A stretch of 25,606 bases of DNA from a virus: positions 1 to 25,606 of IMG/VR virus record IMGVR_UViG_3300009285_000830, one strand, 5' to 3'. Below are positions 17,544-24,624 of this stretch, piece by piece. The stretch's first letter is position 1. The number at the start of each line of letters is the position of its first letter. Position numbers and translations under genes: made by a program. The notes beneath the pieces were generated by a model that did not search any database, was not told the origin of the DNA, and saw only the letters and a list, made by a program, of their open reading frames with translations.

Positions 17544-17614
17544 AGACTCCCGCTATATAACCTGTTAAGGCTTTCCTATTGCGATGAAACAACGCAACGT
17601 CAACACGGGAGTCT
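17544..17614 (-). ncRNA. Three-way-junction RNA element after the capsid gene
   Basis: Nine perfect base pairs, AGACTCCCG with CGGGAGTCT (17544-17552 and 17606-17614), enclose two hairpins. TTGCG/CGCAA (17579-17583 with 17593-17597) has a 9-base loop. A five-pair stem with loop TAAC lies at 17559-17572. The second stem needs a G-U pair that exists only in the minus-strand transcript, so the fold favours the transcribed strand. The element begins 8 bases after the capsid stop codon. No T-run follows, so it is not a standard terminator. A cis-acting mRNA stabiliser, processing site or attenuator for the abundant capsid message is plausible. Size is tRNA-like but there is no tRNA signature. Confidence 0.6.
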
Positions 17615-17622
17615 ATAAATCT

Positions 17623-18585
17623 TTAGCTAGAATAAGCAGCGGCATCACCTTTTGACCCCCAAACACCCCTCCAATCACTCCATCCATAGGAAAATCTTGT
17701 ATATCCGTAGATAGAAAGAGTCTGGGTGTCTTTTACCGTCTCAGCTTCAGTTTCAAATGGAACACGCATAAAGAAATTCAAATCATGTTCACCCTTTAAA
17801 ATAACAAACCAATAAAGATCTGTACCTGCACCTATTGTTGAATTTGTTGATTTAGCAGACATCCAAGGATTTACCATGACATCAATCTGTTCATTCTCGA
17901 AATAGTAGTTCATATCGTTATCAGCAGTCTGTGAACGATACTTACTACCAACAATTTCAAGTGCAGTTTTCTTATAATATGGAGAAACCATCAAAATAGG
18001 TTTAGCATCCATAAAATCAATCAATTCACCTTTATCGTCTGTTACTTCACGAACTGCAAGCAATGCAGTATTCAAATTAGGCTCACTCAATACAACACCT
18101 GTTGAACTAGCATTTGATTGAGTTGAGCTGCCAAAAGTACTTGTGTGTAGCGTTGAAGCAAGGGGTAAATTATCCCCATAGCTTGTTTTGGCTGTATTAA
18201 AAGCATTCCGGAACATATCCCCCATGGCATAGTAATCGTAAGTACGTGATGCAGCCTTACCCAAAGCAGCAGAACGCTTACTTAAAACATTATATTGATC
18301 GTCATCGAAGGCCTCACGAGATACATCAACTCTCTTACGGAAGATTTTATGATTGTATCGAGTTTTGTATCCTTGAAGCATATCTTCCGAAGAAACACTT
18401 CCGGATTCTGTAGTCTCTTCAAGTTTACCAAGGCCAACGACAGCAACATCATCTTCATAAGCACGAGAAGATTTATTTACCTTAAATAAACTAGGATAGC
18501 GTGGCGTGTATCGGTTGAATTCATCAACCATAACTTTTCTTAGCCCAGGGGCAATGAGATTACCCCAATTAGCTGTAGTAGACAT
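17623..18585 (-). CDS. Major capsid protein (HK97-fold type)
   Basis: A 320-residue protein starting at ATG 18585 after a pure A/T leader. Features typical of HK97-like capsid proteins of this size are an N-terminal arm (NWGNLIAPGLRKVMVDEFNR), an E-loop-like segment with a KIFRKRVDVSREAFDDDQYN motif, helices with AALGKAASRTYDYYAMGDMF, a central strand PILMVSPYYKKTALEI and a C-terminal P-domain strand phrase YWFVILKGEHDLNFFMRVPF, ending with YGWSDWRGVWGS. The V(D/S)xEAxxDD and 'GSKY' region resemble Mu-type head subunits. Order scaffold, decoration, capsid agrees. Strong stems flank the gene downstream, which may raise message stability. Confidence 0.85.
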   Translation of the reverse strand: MSTTANWGNLIAPGLRKVMVDEFNRYTPRYPSLFKVNKSSRAYEDDVAVVGLGKLEETTESGSVSSEDMLQGYKTRYNHKIFRKRVDVSREAFDDDQYNVLSKRSAALGKAASRTYDYYAMGDMFRNAFNTAKTSYGDNLPLASTLHTSTFGSSTQSNASSTGVVLSEPNLNTALLAVREVTDDKGELIDFMDAKPILMVSPYYKKTALEIVGSKYRSQTADNDMNYYFENEQIDVMVNPWMSAKSTNSTIGAGTDLYWFVILKGEHDLNFFMRVPFETEAETVKDTQTLSIYGYTRFSYGWSDWRGVWGSKGDAAAYSS

Positions 18586-18616
18586 AAAAATTAAAAATTA
18601 AAATATATTAAAACAC

Positions 18617-19159
18617 TTAAGCAATACCTACAAACTCAACAGGAGTACAATAAACATTATTCCCACCTAGAACTGGGTCTTGCCCAAGCCCCATAAACTG
18701 CCCAACCGTTGTCAAACTTGTGCTTTCATCTAATTGGTCAGACGAAGCAGGCACATCCATATAGTAACCTGAAAGACCTGAGCCAGTTGTTGTATTAATG
18801 GTCGCGTCAAGAGGTGAACTCAAAACCATACCAGGTTGGAACAAACGAACACGAGCCATAACCTTTTTATCTGTCTGATTATCTGATGTCGCAATATATG
18901 TACCAACTCCAGTACTACCAGTTGTGTAAGTACCATCATATTCAGACGAAAGGGCAGCCTCTAATGGAGTCCCTTTTAAAGTAACAAAACCTTCAACTAA
19001 ACCAAGTGAACGATAAGTAGCACCAACCAATGCAGAAAAACCAGAATCATACTTAACAACATCGCCAACAGTAAGTGTCTGGCTATTCTTGATAATAACA
19101 TCTCTATGTGCATTTTTTGGGGCAGCACCTTCGTATTTAACGAATTTCATTCCTGCCAT
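18617..19159 (-). CDS. Possible capsid decoration/stabilisation protein
   Basis: A 180-residue protein starting at ATG 19159, whose leader contains the shared 12-base A/T motif. It begins MAGMKFVKYEGAAPKNAHRD, then shows KNSQTLTVGDVVKYDSGFSA, a beta turn typical of head decoration proteins that bind the capsid surface, and RSLGLVEGFVTLKGTPLEA. The remainder is beta-rich with Gly/Thr turns. It lies directly between scaffold and capsid genes, the usual place for a lambda-D-like or head-fibre protein. No signal peptide or enzyme motif. An alternative is a second minor capsid subunit. Confidence 0.6.
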   Translation of the reverse strand: MAGMKFVKYEGAAPKNAHRDVIIKNSQTLTVGDVVKYDSGFSALVGATYRSLGLVEGFVTLKGTPLEAALSSEYDGTYTTGSTGVGTYIATSDNQTDKKVMARVRLFQPGMVLSSPLDATINTTTGSGLSGYYMDVPASSDQLDESTSLTTVGQFMGLGQDPVLGGNNVYCTPVEFVGIA

Positions 19160-19169
19160 AAAATTAAAA

Positions 19170-19181
19170 TTAAAAAATAAA
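19170..19181 (-). promoter_or_regulatory. Shared 12-base A/T leader motif, copy 4
   Basis: TTTATTTTTTAA on the minus strand, 10 bases before ATG 19159 of the possible decoration gene and immediately after the scaffold stop codon. Confidence 0.5.
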
Positions 19182-19182
19182 A

Positions 19183-19953
19183 CTAATTTGAGTACTTCTC
19201 ATATTCCTCAGGAGTCATATTAAATTTCTGTGCGATTTTTAATTGATCTTGAGAAAGTTTTGGACTTGCTTTTTGTGATGTAGTACCACCACCACTACCC
19301 AATGAAGCTTCTTCAACTTTTTTATTATTGATTAATACTTCATTAACGGCTTCTTGTTTTAAATATTCATTCGATCTTGGGAATGCCCATTCATAGGATT
19401 TCTCTAATATTTCATCAAATGACGTTGTTTTAGGGTTGAACTTATTAAAATGTTTTGCCATTTGGTTCCAACGTATGTTGTCAGGATCAGATTGAGAAAC
19501 CATGTCTGGATGTCTCTCATAAAACCGATTTAACTTTTCAGTTTTCTTCTCTTCATAAATCGGTCTTAAATATTTCTCCAGATCATCTTTGTGTAGATAC
19601 CCCATTTTTGAAAGAGCCTCCCTTGCCTGTTGTTCCTCAGGCGTTAATTCAGTAGTCGATTGAGATTCCGTCGGTTCGATAGTTGTTGAACGTTTCAAAG
19701 TATTCATTTCCTCAATTTGCTTCTTGAGTAGATTCTTTTCTTCGTTAACCTTATCGAATCGGTCTCTAGGAATAAATTTTTCCTTTTCTTCTACCTTAGG
19801 AGTTTCCTCAACTCCATTTACCTCGGTCTCGGCTTGAGTATCTTCACTAACAGCTGATTCCGATGTAACTGTTTGTTGTTCTTCTGTTGACGAATCAGAT
19901 GGCTGAGTAACATTCTCAGCAACATTACCGTCATTTGTAGCTTGTTTAACCAT
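19183..19953 (-). CDS. Capsid scaffolding protein (probable)
   Basis: A 256-residue, highly acidic and helical protein. Start ATG 19953 has an SD-like AGGA about 10 bases upstream, unlike most genes here. Residues 1-60 are low-complexity Glu/Thr/Ser. A coiled coil near residues 60-90 (RFDKVNEEKNLLKKQIEEMN) follows. A Pro/Glu-rich middle contains LTPEEQQAREALSKMGYLHK, then a helical domain (EYLKQEAVNEVLINNKKVEE) and a C-terminal helix LSQDQLKIAQKFNMTPEEYEK. Acidic N-terminus, coiled coil and a basic/amphipathic C-terminal helix are the usual scaffold plan, and it immediately precedes decoration and capsid genes. No protease motif is visible. Confidence 0.72.
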   Translation of the reverse strand: MVKQATNDGNVAENVTQPSDSSTEEQQTVTSESAVSEDTQAETEVNGVEETPKVEEKEKFIPRDRFDKVNEEKNLLKKQIEEMNTLKRSTTIEPTESQSTTELTPEEQQAREALSKMGYLHKDDLEKYLRPIYEEKKTEKLNRFYERHPDMVSQSDPDNIRWNQMAKHFNKFNPKTTSFDEILEKSYEWAFPRSNEYLKQEAVNEVLINNKKVEEASLGSGGGTTSQKASPKLSQDQLKIAQKFNMTPEEYEKYSN

Positions 19954-19976
19954 AGTGTGTTGTTCCTAATCCCACC
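19954..19976 (-). promoter_or_regulatory. SD-bearing leader of the scaffold gene
   Basis: The bases before ATG 19953 read GGATTAGGAACAACACACT on the transcribed strand. AGGA about 10 bases from the ATG is one of the few Shine-Dalgarno-like sequences in the window and supports this start. Confidence 0.5.
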
Positions 19977-20021
19977 CGTTTTTACCGAGGTTTCGTGCCT
20001 CGCAAAGGATTTTGGATATTA

Positions 20022-20053
20022 ATAAAATAAAAAAGACCCCAATTAAGGGGTCT
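20022..20053 (-). terminator. Strong rho-independent terminator before the scaffold gene
   Basis: AGACCCC (20034-20040) pairs with GGGGTCT (20047-20053) around a 6-base loop. On the minus transcript the stem is followed by TTTTTTATTTTA. This separates the terminase-portal group from the scaffold-capsid group and implies either a new promoter or regulated read-through. Confidence 0.8.
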
Positions 20054-20150
20054 CATAAGACTCAAAACAGATGAGACAAGGGTAATGTTTAACATCTGCT
20101 TAGAGTCTAATAAGACTCCTTAAAAGCGTTACCCTTGTCTAAACTGTTTT
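20050..20150 (-). promoter_or_regulatory. Attenuator-like structured leader upstream of the terminator
   Basis: A long stem pairs AGACAAGGGTAA (20074-20085) with TTACCCTTGTCT (20129-20140). A 3x3 internal loop leads to a further 7 bp (AAAACAG 20064-20070 with CTGTTTT 20144-20150). Inside lies a perfect hairpin GAGTCT-AATA-AGACTC (20103-20118). Separately, ATGAGAC (20071-20077) can pair with GTCTCAT (20050-20056). That alternative pairing would break both the long stem and the terminator stem. This mutually exclusive arrangement is what attenuators and riboswitches look like, but no ligand or known class is recognised. Confidence 0.55.
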
Positions 20151-20161
20151 TTCAAAGATCA

Positions 20162-20389
20162 TTACTCACCACTTACTAAACTTTCAACTTTTCTGAATAA
20201 CTCTGCAATACCCATTCCCTTACTCAACATAATTGCCGTATTTAACCCTGTCTTCTGCATATCTTCTCCCATTCTAATATCATTTTTATATCCTGATTGC
20301 ATTTCTTTTGCTAATTCTATAATTAGTTTCCATCCGTTAGTATGGATTGTTTCTTTTAAATAATCTTTCTCATCTTTAGATAGCTTCAT
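20162..20389 (-). CDS. Hypothetical small helical protein
   Basis: A 75-residue protein whose ATG (20389) lies inside the end of the portal gene (14-base overlap), so it is probably translationally coupled. It is predicted to be mostly helical and mildly charged (MKLSKDEKDYLKETIHTNGW, LIIELAKEMQSGYKND, AELFRKVESLVSG). No Cys, signal peptide or membrane span. Small genes between portal and scaffold are common and usually uncharacterised. The stop codon lies 12 bases before the outer stem of the attenuator-like RNA, so a terminating ribosome could touch that structure. Function is unknown. Confidence 0.65.
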   Translation of the reverse strand: MKLSKDEKDYLKETIHTNGWKLIIELAKEMQSGYKNDIRMGEDMQKTGLNTAIMLSKGMGIAELFRKVESLVSGE

Positions 20390-22328
20390 TCGTATTTGAA
20401 ATTAATTGATTTATACCTGCACCTACTTGGCCTTGTGGAACTACTGATTGAGGACCACCTATCCCTTGTGGTTGAGCATTTTGTTGCATACCACGAGCGA
20501 GCATTTGTTCTTTTAATAATTCATCCTGTGTCTTCATCCAATCATCCGGATCCTCATCGAATATCTTCACAATCTGAGTTTCTGCCTTATTTATATCAGT
20601 ATCAGGCAATTTCGCAACAATATTAAATAAATCAAGTTTCTGCTTTTGTTGTAATGCCTTACTAACTGGAATAGTGCTCATCGCAATAATTTTAACATCT
20701 CCCTCGAATCGTACATCCTCAGGAGTAATTTCAAAACTCTTTTCCTTACCTGTAAATTCCACTTCTCCATCTGGAGTCTTACTAAGTGGCAACCTAACTG
20801 TACGGAACTGTTTTTTATAAATATTCTTTGTCTCTTTATCCTCTGCATAAATTTGATTCCATTTATCGCCCATTTTTGCCATCTCCTGCATGGCTACATC
20901 AATGTCTTTTTGATCTGTTAATAGAACTAAATCTTGAGGATTAGCATAGCATTGTTGAATTAAAGCAATCCGCAGCTTTGCCTCTTCAGTCAAAGAATAT
21001 TCTAAATTGTCTAATGGGATTTTCATTCTTCTCAATCCTGATTCGCGATTGATCGAAGCCTCAAAGGCTGTTTTACCTATTGGAGTTCCTGAAAGAGTCT
21101 TTGTAATTCCCGTATCCTCATCAAGTGAGTCGCGAATCATCTCTTCCTCTTTGTAACTCTCTTGACCTGGCCCTGGCATCTCTAAAAACTTAAAATTATT
21201 AGTATCAAATACTTTAAACGCTTTCCCTGGTTCAGTCTCAAAATCCTCAGCATTAATATCATCACTACCTCCATATATTAACATCTTATGGACCATCAAC
21301 ATGACCTGATCCATACGCATATTTACTATTCTATCTAATAATTCTTGTTTAGGCTCAATGATTTCCATTAATCCAATTCCAAATGGGCTTTCAGAACTTC
21401 TCAGAGTCCATATTCCTTGCACTAAACTTAATTTCTTGTGTTTATAAGGTAAAACTGAGTCTAAAAGTAGTACTCGATTCCCTGCATCATAAATCATAAA
21501 TTCATCATCAATCTTATTCTCATAAAAATATAATTCAATTTCATGCTTATCACCTTTAAAAACAACTGCGTGTTCATCTGAGTTCTGCTTTTGATTGTTC
21601 CCTGCACGCACATATTTAGCATTCGGATATTTTTTAACTGGAAATTTCTGTTTGAATTCAGCCTCATCGTAAACTTTTCTATAGCACCAATCATTCGTGC
21701 TCAATCTATTATTTGGTTTATTGTGTGGGTCAATCCAGACATCATAAACATTCATATTCTCAAAATACACATCATCAAAATCTTTAATAACTTTCTCTTC
21801 ATAAGATGTCTCACCTGATTCAGGATCATAATTTTTTAATTCCTTAATCGTTCTAGTATCTTTACGGTAATAAGTACGCCCACATCCCCATCCATATTTA
21901 CCAATATTAAACAAAAACTTTCTGAGTTCTTGCTTACCGTCTCCTGCCTCCCAACTCAAATTGTAAAGCCCCTCAAATAATTTAACTTTTTTCTCGAATT
22001 GATCTGAGTTAGGCATCAACTGGATTGCTGGGTTCTGATCGATCATCAATGACAAAGCTGTTTGCAACTTAACATACCCTAAAGGTTGAGATACTTTTGA
22101 TTGCCAATTCCTTAGATTCTGATTCGCATATTCATGAGGTGGATACAATCGATCTGCTTTTCTCCAAATACTCTCAATCGACACTCCTTCAACATTATTT
22201 GATACCTCATTCTTTCTCCAATCCTTAAGCTCATTAATTCTGTTTTCTAAAAAATCCCGACGATCGCGTTCAGCTTTCTTAGGATTATATTCTTTTGTAG
22301 TTGTTGATTTGTATTGATTCAGGGGCAT
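20376..22328 (-). CDS. Portal protein
   Basis: A 650-residue protein starting at ATG 22328, with AAGGGG about 12 bases upstream. Recognisable portal traits are an N-terminal clip/wing region with ESIWRKADRLYPPHEYANQN and VKLQTALSLMIDQNPAIQLM, a central segment LVQGIWTLRSSESPFGIGLM, the stem/crown helix region EPKQELLDRIVNMRMDQVML, and KTLSGTPIGKTAFEASINRE, followed by a long helix and a Gln/Pro/Gly-rich C-terminal tail. The length matches podovirus (P22-like) portals rather than the shorter lambda type. It sits between large terminase and scaffold, as expected. The portal is the dodecameric ring through which DNA enters the head. Confidence 0.82.
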   Translation of the reverse strand: MPLNQYKSTTTKEYNPKKAERDRRDFLENRINELKDWRKNEVSNNVEGVSIESIWRKADRLYPPHEYANQNLRNWQSKVSQPLGYVKLQTALSLMIDQNPAIQLMPNSDQFEKKVKLFEGLYNLSWEAGDGKQELRKFLFNIGKYGWGCGRTYYRKDTRTIKELKNYDPESGETSYEEKVIKDFDDVYFENMNVYDVWIDPHNKPNNRLSTNDWCYRKVYDEAEFKQKFPVKKYPNAKYVRAGNNQKQNSDEHAVVFKGDKHEIELYFYENKIDDEFMIYDAGNRVLLLDSVLPYKHKKLSLVQGIWTLRSSESPFGIGLMEIIEPKQELLDRIVNMRMDQVMLMVHKMLIYGGSDDINAEDFETEPGKAFKVFDTNNFKFLEMPGPGQESYKEEEMIRDSLDEDTGITKTLSGTPIGKTAFEASINRESGLRRMKIPLDNLEYSLTEEAKLRIALIQQCYANPQDLVLLTDQKDIDVAMQEMAKMGDKWNQIYAEDKETKNIYKKQFRTVRLPLSKTPDGEVEFTGKEKSFEITPEDVRFEGDVKIIAMSTIPVSKALQQKQKLDLFNIVAKLPDTDINKAETQIVKIFDEDPDDWMKTQDELLKEQMLARGMQQNAQPQGIGGPQSVVPQGQVGAGINQLISNTNEAI

Positions 22329-22359
22329 AGACCATGCGTTCCCCTTGTCTTGAATTAAT

Positions 22360-22378
22360 ACTTTATATTAACTTTATA
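22360..22378 (-). repeat. Short direct repeat upstream of portal
   Basis: TATAAAGT occurs twice, 11 bases apart, on the transcribed strand (22371-22378 and 22360-22367), about 30 bases before the portal start. It could belong to a promoter or regulator site, but with only two short A/T-rich copies chance is possible. Confidence 0.35.
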
Positions 22379-22407
22379 ACATCCCTAAAATAAAACACAA
22401 TAGATTT

Positions 22408-24549
22408 TTACATCTTATACATATCAGAAAATCTATTCGTACCCTTTTTACTGTTCTTAATTCTAATCTCACGTGGAGATAAAGGCTCACTGATTTGTTT
22501 TTTTATGCTGTCTTTTCTCGGTGTTGCAAACTTATGGATAAAGTACCTTGTGCAGTCACAATTTGAAACTAATATACCATTTGCAAAATACATTCCATAC
22601 TCAGTTTTAAGATTGTAAACATCTTCTTCTTCTCCTAAGTGCTGCCTGTCTGCAATTATTCCGACTCTTTCCTCGATGACAATACTTTGTTCTTTCTGGA
22701 AATGGTGTTTTAAATTCTTCTCCACAGATCTCACAAATTTTTGAGTAATATTTTTTATTTTCCCAAGCCATTTTGCCAATCCTTTTATGGAATTTAATAC
22801 CTTCTTCGGTACCATGCCAGATGCTTGCAAATTTTCTAGCATATTCAATGTTTTTCTTAGCAATCGGAAGCATCTCCTCGTAGTGTCTTTGAGCATGTTC
22901 TTTAGTTGATACCAATTCCAAATTATCCAATTCATTATTAAGAAAATTATTATCTTTATGATGAATATGATAACCCTTAGGAATTTCACCATTATATTTC
23001 CCCCAAATATATCGATGTAGTCGTTCTGTTCTATAGCCTGTCTTAGCCGTCTGAGAACACATAAAATACTTTCTAAGCTCCATCTTCTTCGATTGTGGAT
23101 ACCTTCTGAAACTGATCCCATCAATAATGATTTTCTCTGATTTAATTTGCATACATAATCATTATATCGCAAAGCATCAAACCTAACAAGCCCTCTTTGT
23201 GTAAAAATCTTATGACTACCTGTAATCCCCCCATTACCAAATCTAAAAACTTTTGAATGCCCAGTTTTTCCACATTCTAATACTTTAGAAACTCCAAATG
23301 GAGTTCTAACTCTATCCCCCTTTTTTATCTTATATATAGGTACTTCCCCATTATCTGTTAAAACCTTTACATCTTTTGTAAAACATGCGTGGTTGAAATA
23401 ATCCTCTGGGAGATCACTTTTATTCTTATCATCTCTACTGTCTTCTGGATACCGATAGTTTTCAAACTCATCGATTGTGTTGATACAATTCTTATCAACA
23501 AACAATCTAGGTTTCCCATTCGCTCTAACTTGCAAAAAGTTTCTAACTTGCTCAATACCAGCTTGAATTGAACCAGGCCCTTTGATACAGGCCTGCACTT
23601 CAATCCCCTTAACCATCATGTCTTTGATCATTTGGGGATTAGCTGAGTCACCTAAACTCCATTTGTATTTCTCACCAAAGCTTAGTGCCTTAATCATTTC
23701 AGCATGATAGTCCGTTGGTTGCTCTGCCTCATAATGTTCACGATAAATATAAACATTTGAATCGAAATCGACAGCAATCCACAAACAACAAAACGGATCA
23801 TTATAGCCCCAGTCGATTGATCTATAGAGTGCCCAACCAGGTTTAAGCTTAACATCAATGACGTGCACATTGCGATCAAAGTCACGATAAACTAATCCTG
23901 AAAACTTTCTAAATATTCCACGGTATCGCATGTCAAACATCTCTTCACTTAAAGTTTGTTTCATGCGTTCGTACTCCTCTTTTGGAAAGTACGGAGAATC
24001 AATCGAAGAGAACGAGATAACATCATAACTTTTATTACCTGATTCAAACTGTTTAACAAAATCATTCCTCACCCAATTCATTGAATAAGGTGTAGTTGTG
24101 AGCATCGCCTCGCCCATCTCGATTGCAAGTCTAGCTTGTAGAACAATCCAAGCCATCGACTTCATCTGACCAGCCTCATCAAGCCAAGCTGACTTCAGTG
24201 TCATCCCTTCAAGCCCTACAGGGTTCTCCGTTGATCTGATAAATATTTTTCCACCACCTGGGAGATCAATAACACCATCCTGTTTTTTGTAGTATTTTAA
24301 TAAGGTTGGCCATAACTCAAAGAATTTCGGCAATGTTGATTGAGATAGAATTTTATAAGTAGGTGCAGCTATAAGATGGTTCTTATTTTGCATACTCAAA
24401 GCTCGAACCCCCAACCACAAAGCCCCGCAAACCGTTTTACCACTCTGAACTCCTGCTATTAATGCTTTGAATCTGGAAGTACTCTCAAAAATCCTCGTCT
24501 GATACTTGTGAAGTTTGATACTTAATTGAGTTGTGTTTGATTCTGTCAA
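22408..24549 (-). CDS. terL: Terminase large subunit interrupted by an intein
   Basis: A 713-residue precursor that becomes a 438-residue DNA-packaging motor after removal of a 275-residue intein. The ATPase domain shows Walker A AGVQSGKT (residues 32-39), Walker B LKSAWLDEAG with the catalytic Glu, and coupling motif TTTPYSMNW. The nuclease domain shows SIDWGYNDP (first Asp) and LGDSANP (second Asp). The third acidic motif, NHA-C-D-C-T-R-Y, is split by the intein between A388 and the C-extein C664. The start is TTG at 24549; an in-frame TAA lies just upstream and the next Met is residue 53, past the Walker A motif, so the TTG is the best choice. The small-terminase candidate lies upstream and the portal downstream. 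Confidence 0.88.
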   Translation of the reverse strand: MTESNTTQLSIKLHKYQTRIFESTSRFKALIAGVQSGKTVCGALWLGVRALSMQNKNHLIAAPTYKILSQSTLPKFFELWPTLLKYYKKQDGVIDLPGGGKIFIRSTENPVGLEGMTLKSAWLDEAGQMKSMAWIVLQARLAIEMGEAMLTTTPYSMNWVRNDFVKQFESGNKSYDVISFSSIDSPYFPKEEYERMKQTLSEEMFDMRYRGIFRKFSGLVYRDFDRNVHVIDVKLKPGWALYRSIDWGYNDPFCCLWIAVDFDSNVYIYREHYEAEQPTDYHAEMIKALSFGEKYKWSLGDSANPQMIKDMMVKGIEVQACIKGPGSIQAGIEQVRNFLQVRANGKPRLFVDKNCINTIDEFENYRYPEDSRDDKNKSDLPEDYFNHACFTKDVKVLTDNGEVPIYKIKKGDRVRTPFGVSKVLECGKTGHSKVFRFGNGGITGSHKIFTQRGLVRFDALRYNDYVCKLNQRKSLLMGSVSEGIHNRRRWSLESILCVLRRLRQAIEQNDYIDIFGGNIMVKFLRVIIFIIKIIIFLIMNWIIWNWYQLKNMLKDTTRRCFRLLRKTLNMLENLQASGMVPKKVLNSIKGLAKWLGKIKNITQKFVRSVEKNLKHHFQKEQSIVIEERVGIIADRQHLGEEEDVYNLKTEYGMYFANGILVSNCDCTRYFIHKFATPRKDSIKKQISEPLSPREIRIKNSKKGTNRFSDMYKM
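22561..23385 (-). mobile_element. Intein in terminase large subunit
   Basis: Residues 389-663 of the terminase precursor. The first residue is Cys389 (CFTKDVKVLTDNGEVPI), and block B has the T-G-S-H motif (residues 443-446) in GITGSHKIFTQRG. The C-terminal blocks read DVYNLKTEYGMYFANGILVS, then Asn663, and the next extein residue is Cys664. The penultimate residue is Ser rather than the usual His, as in a subset of phage inteins. Blocks A/B and F/G are in one frame. The stretch between (about residues 468-636) has no recognisable endonuclease in that frame because the endonuclease is encoded in another frame (22607-23152). Splicing is predicted, not shown. Confidence 0.85.
22607..23152 (-). 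CDS. HNH homing endonuclease nested out of frame inside the intein
   Basis: A 181-residue protein starting at ATG 23152. An in-frame TGA lies two codons upstream (23161-23159), so it begins here rather than as a continuation of the intein. The N-terminus has an IIIDGISFRRYPQ beta segment. The HNH core is RLHRYIWGKYNGEIPKGYHI, then HHKDNNFLNNELDNLELVS and KEHAQRH, with H64/H65 and the Asn-rich loop as expected of the HNH_3 family. A C-terminal zinc-ribbon-like module has C140, C143, C158 and C167 and ends in Arg repeats. It presumably cuts intein-free terminase genes to drive homing. It lacks an SD sequence, like most genes here. The frame is shifted by 2 (or -1) relative to the surrounding intein. 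Confidence 0.8.
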   Translation of the reverse strand: MQIKSEKIIIDGISFRRYPQSKKMELRKYFMCSQTAKTGYRTERLHRYIWGKYNGEIPKGYHIHHKDNNFLNNELDNLELVSTKEHAQRHYEEMLPIAKKNIEYARKFASIWHGTEEGIKFHKRIGKMAWENKKYYSKICEICGEEFKTPFPERTKYCHRGKSRNNCRQAALRRRRRCLQS

Positions 24550-24624
24550 GAGCTTGAAAACTTAATCTGTTAAAGGCAACTTTTCCCCCCACAACCGATT
24601 CGATTCACTTATGTTTTAATTTAA

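Noticed and set aside
17544-17614. The 71-base folded element as a tRNA
   Set aside because: The closing stem is 9 bp, there are only two inner arms, no TTC-A T-loop motif and no 3' CCA-type context.
22607-23152. Programmed frameshifting joining intein, HNH and intein into one chain
   Set aside because: It would need a -1 and then a +1 shift; no convincing slippery heptamer was found near the entry point, and a TGA just upstream of the HNH ATG limits where the first shift could occur. It is not excluded near the GAAGAAGAAG run at the exit, but internal initiation is simpler.
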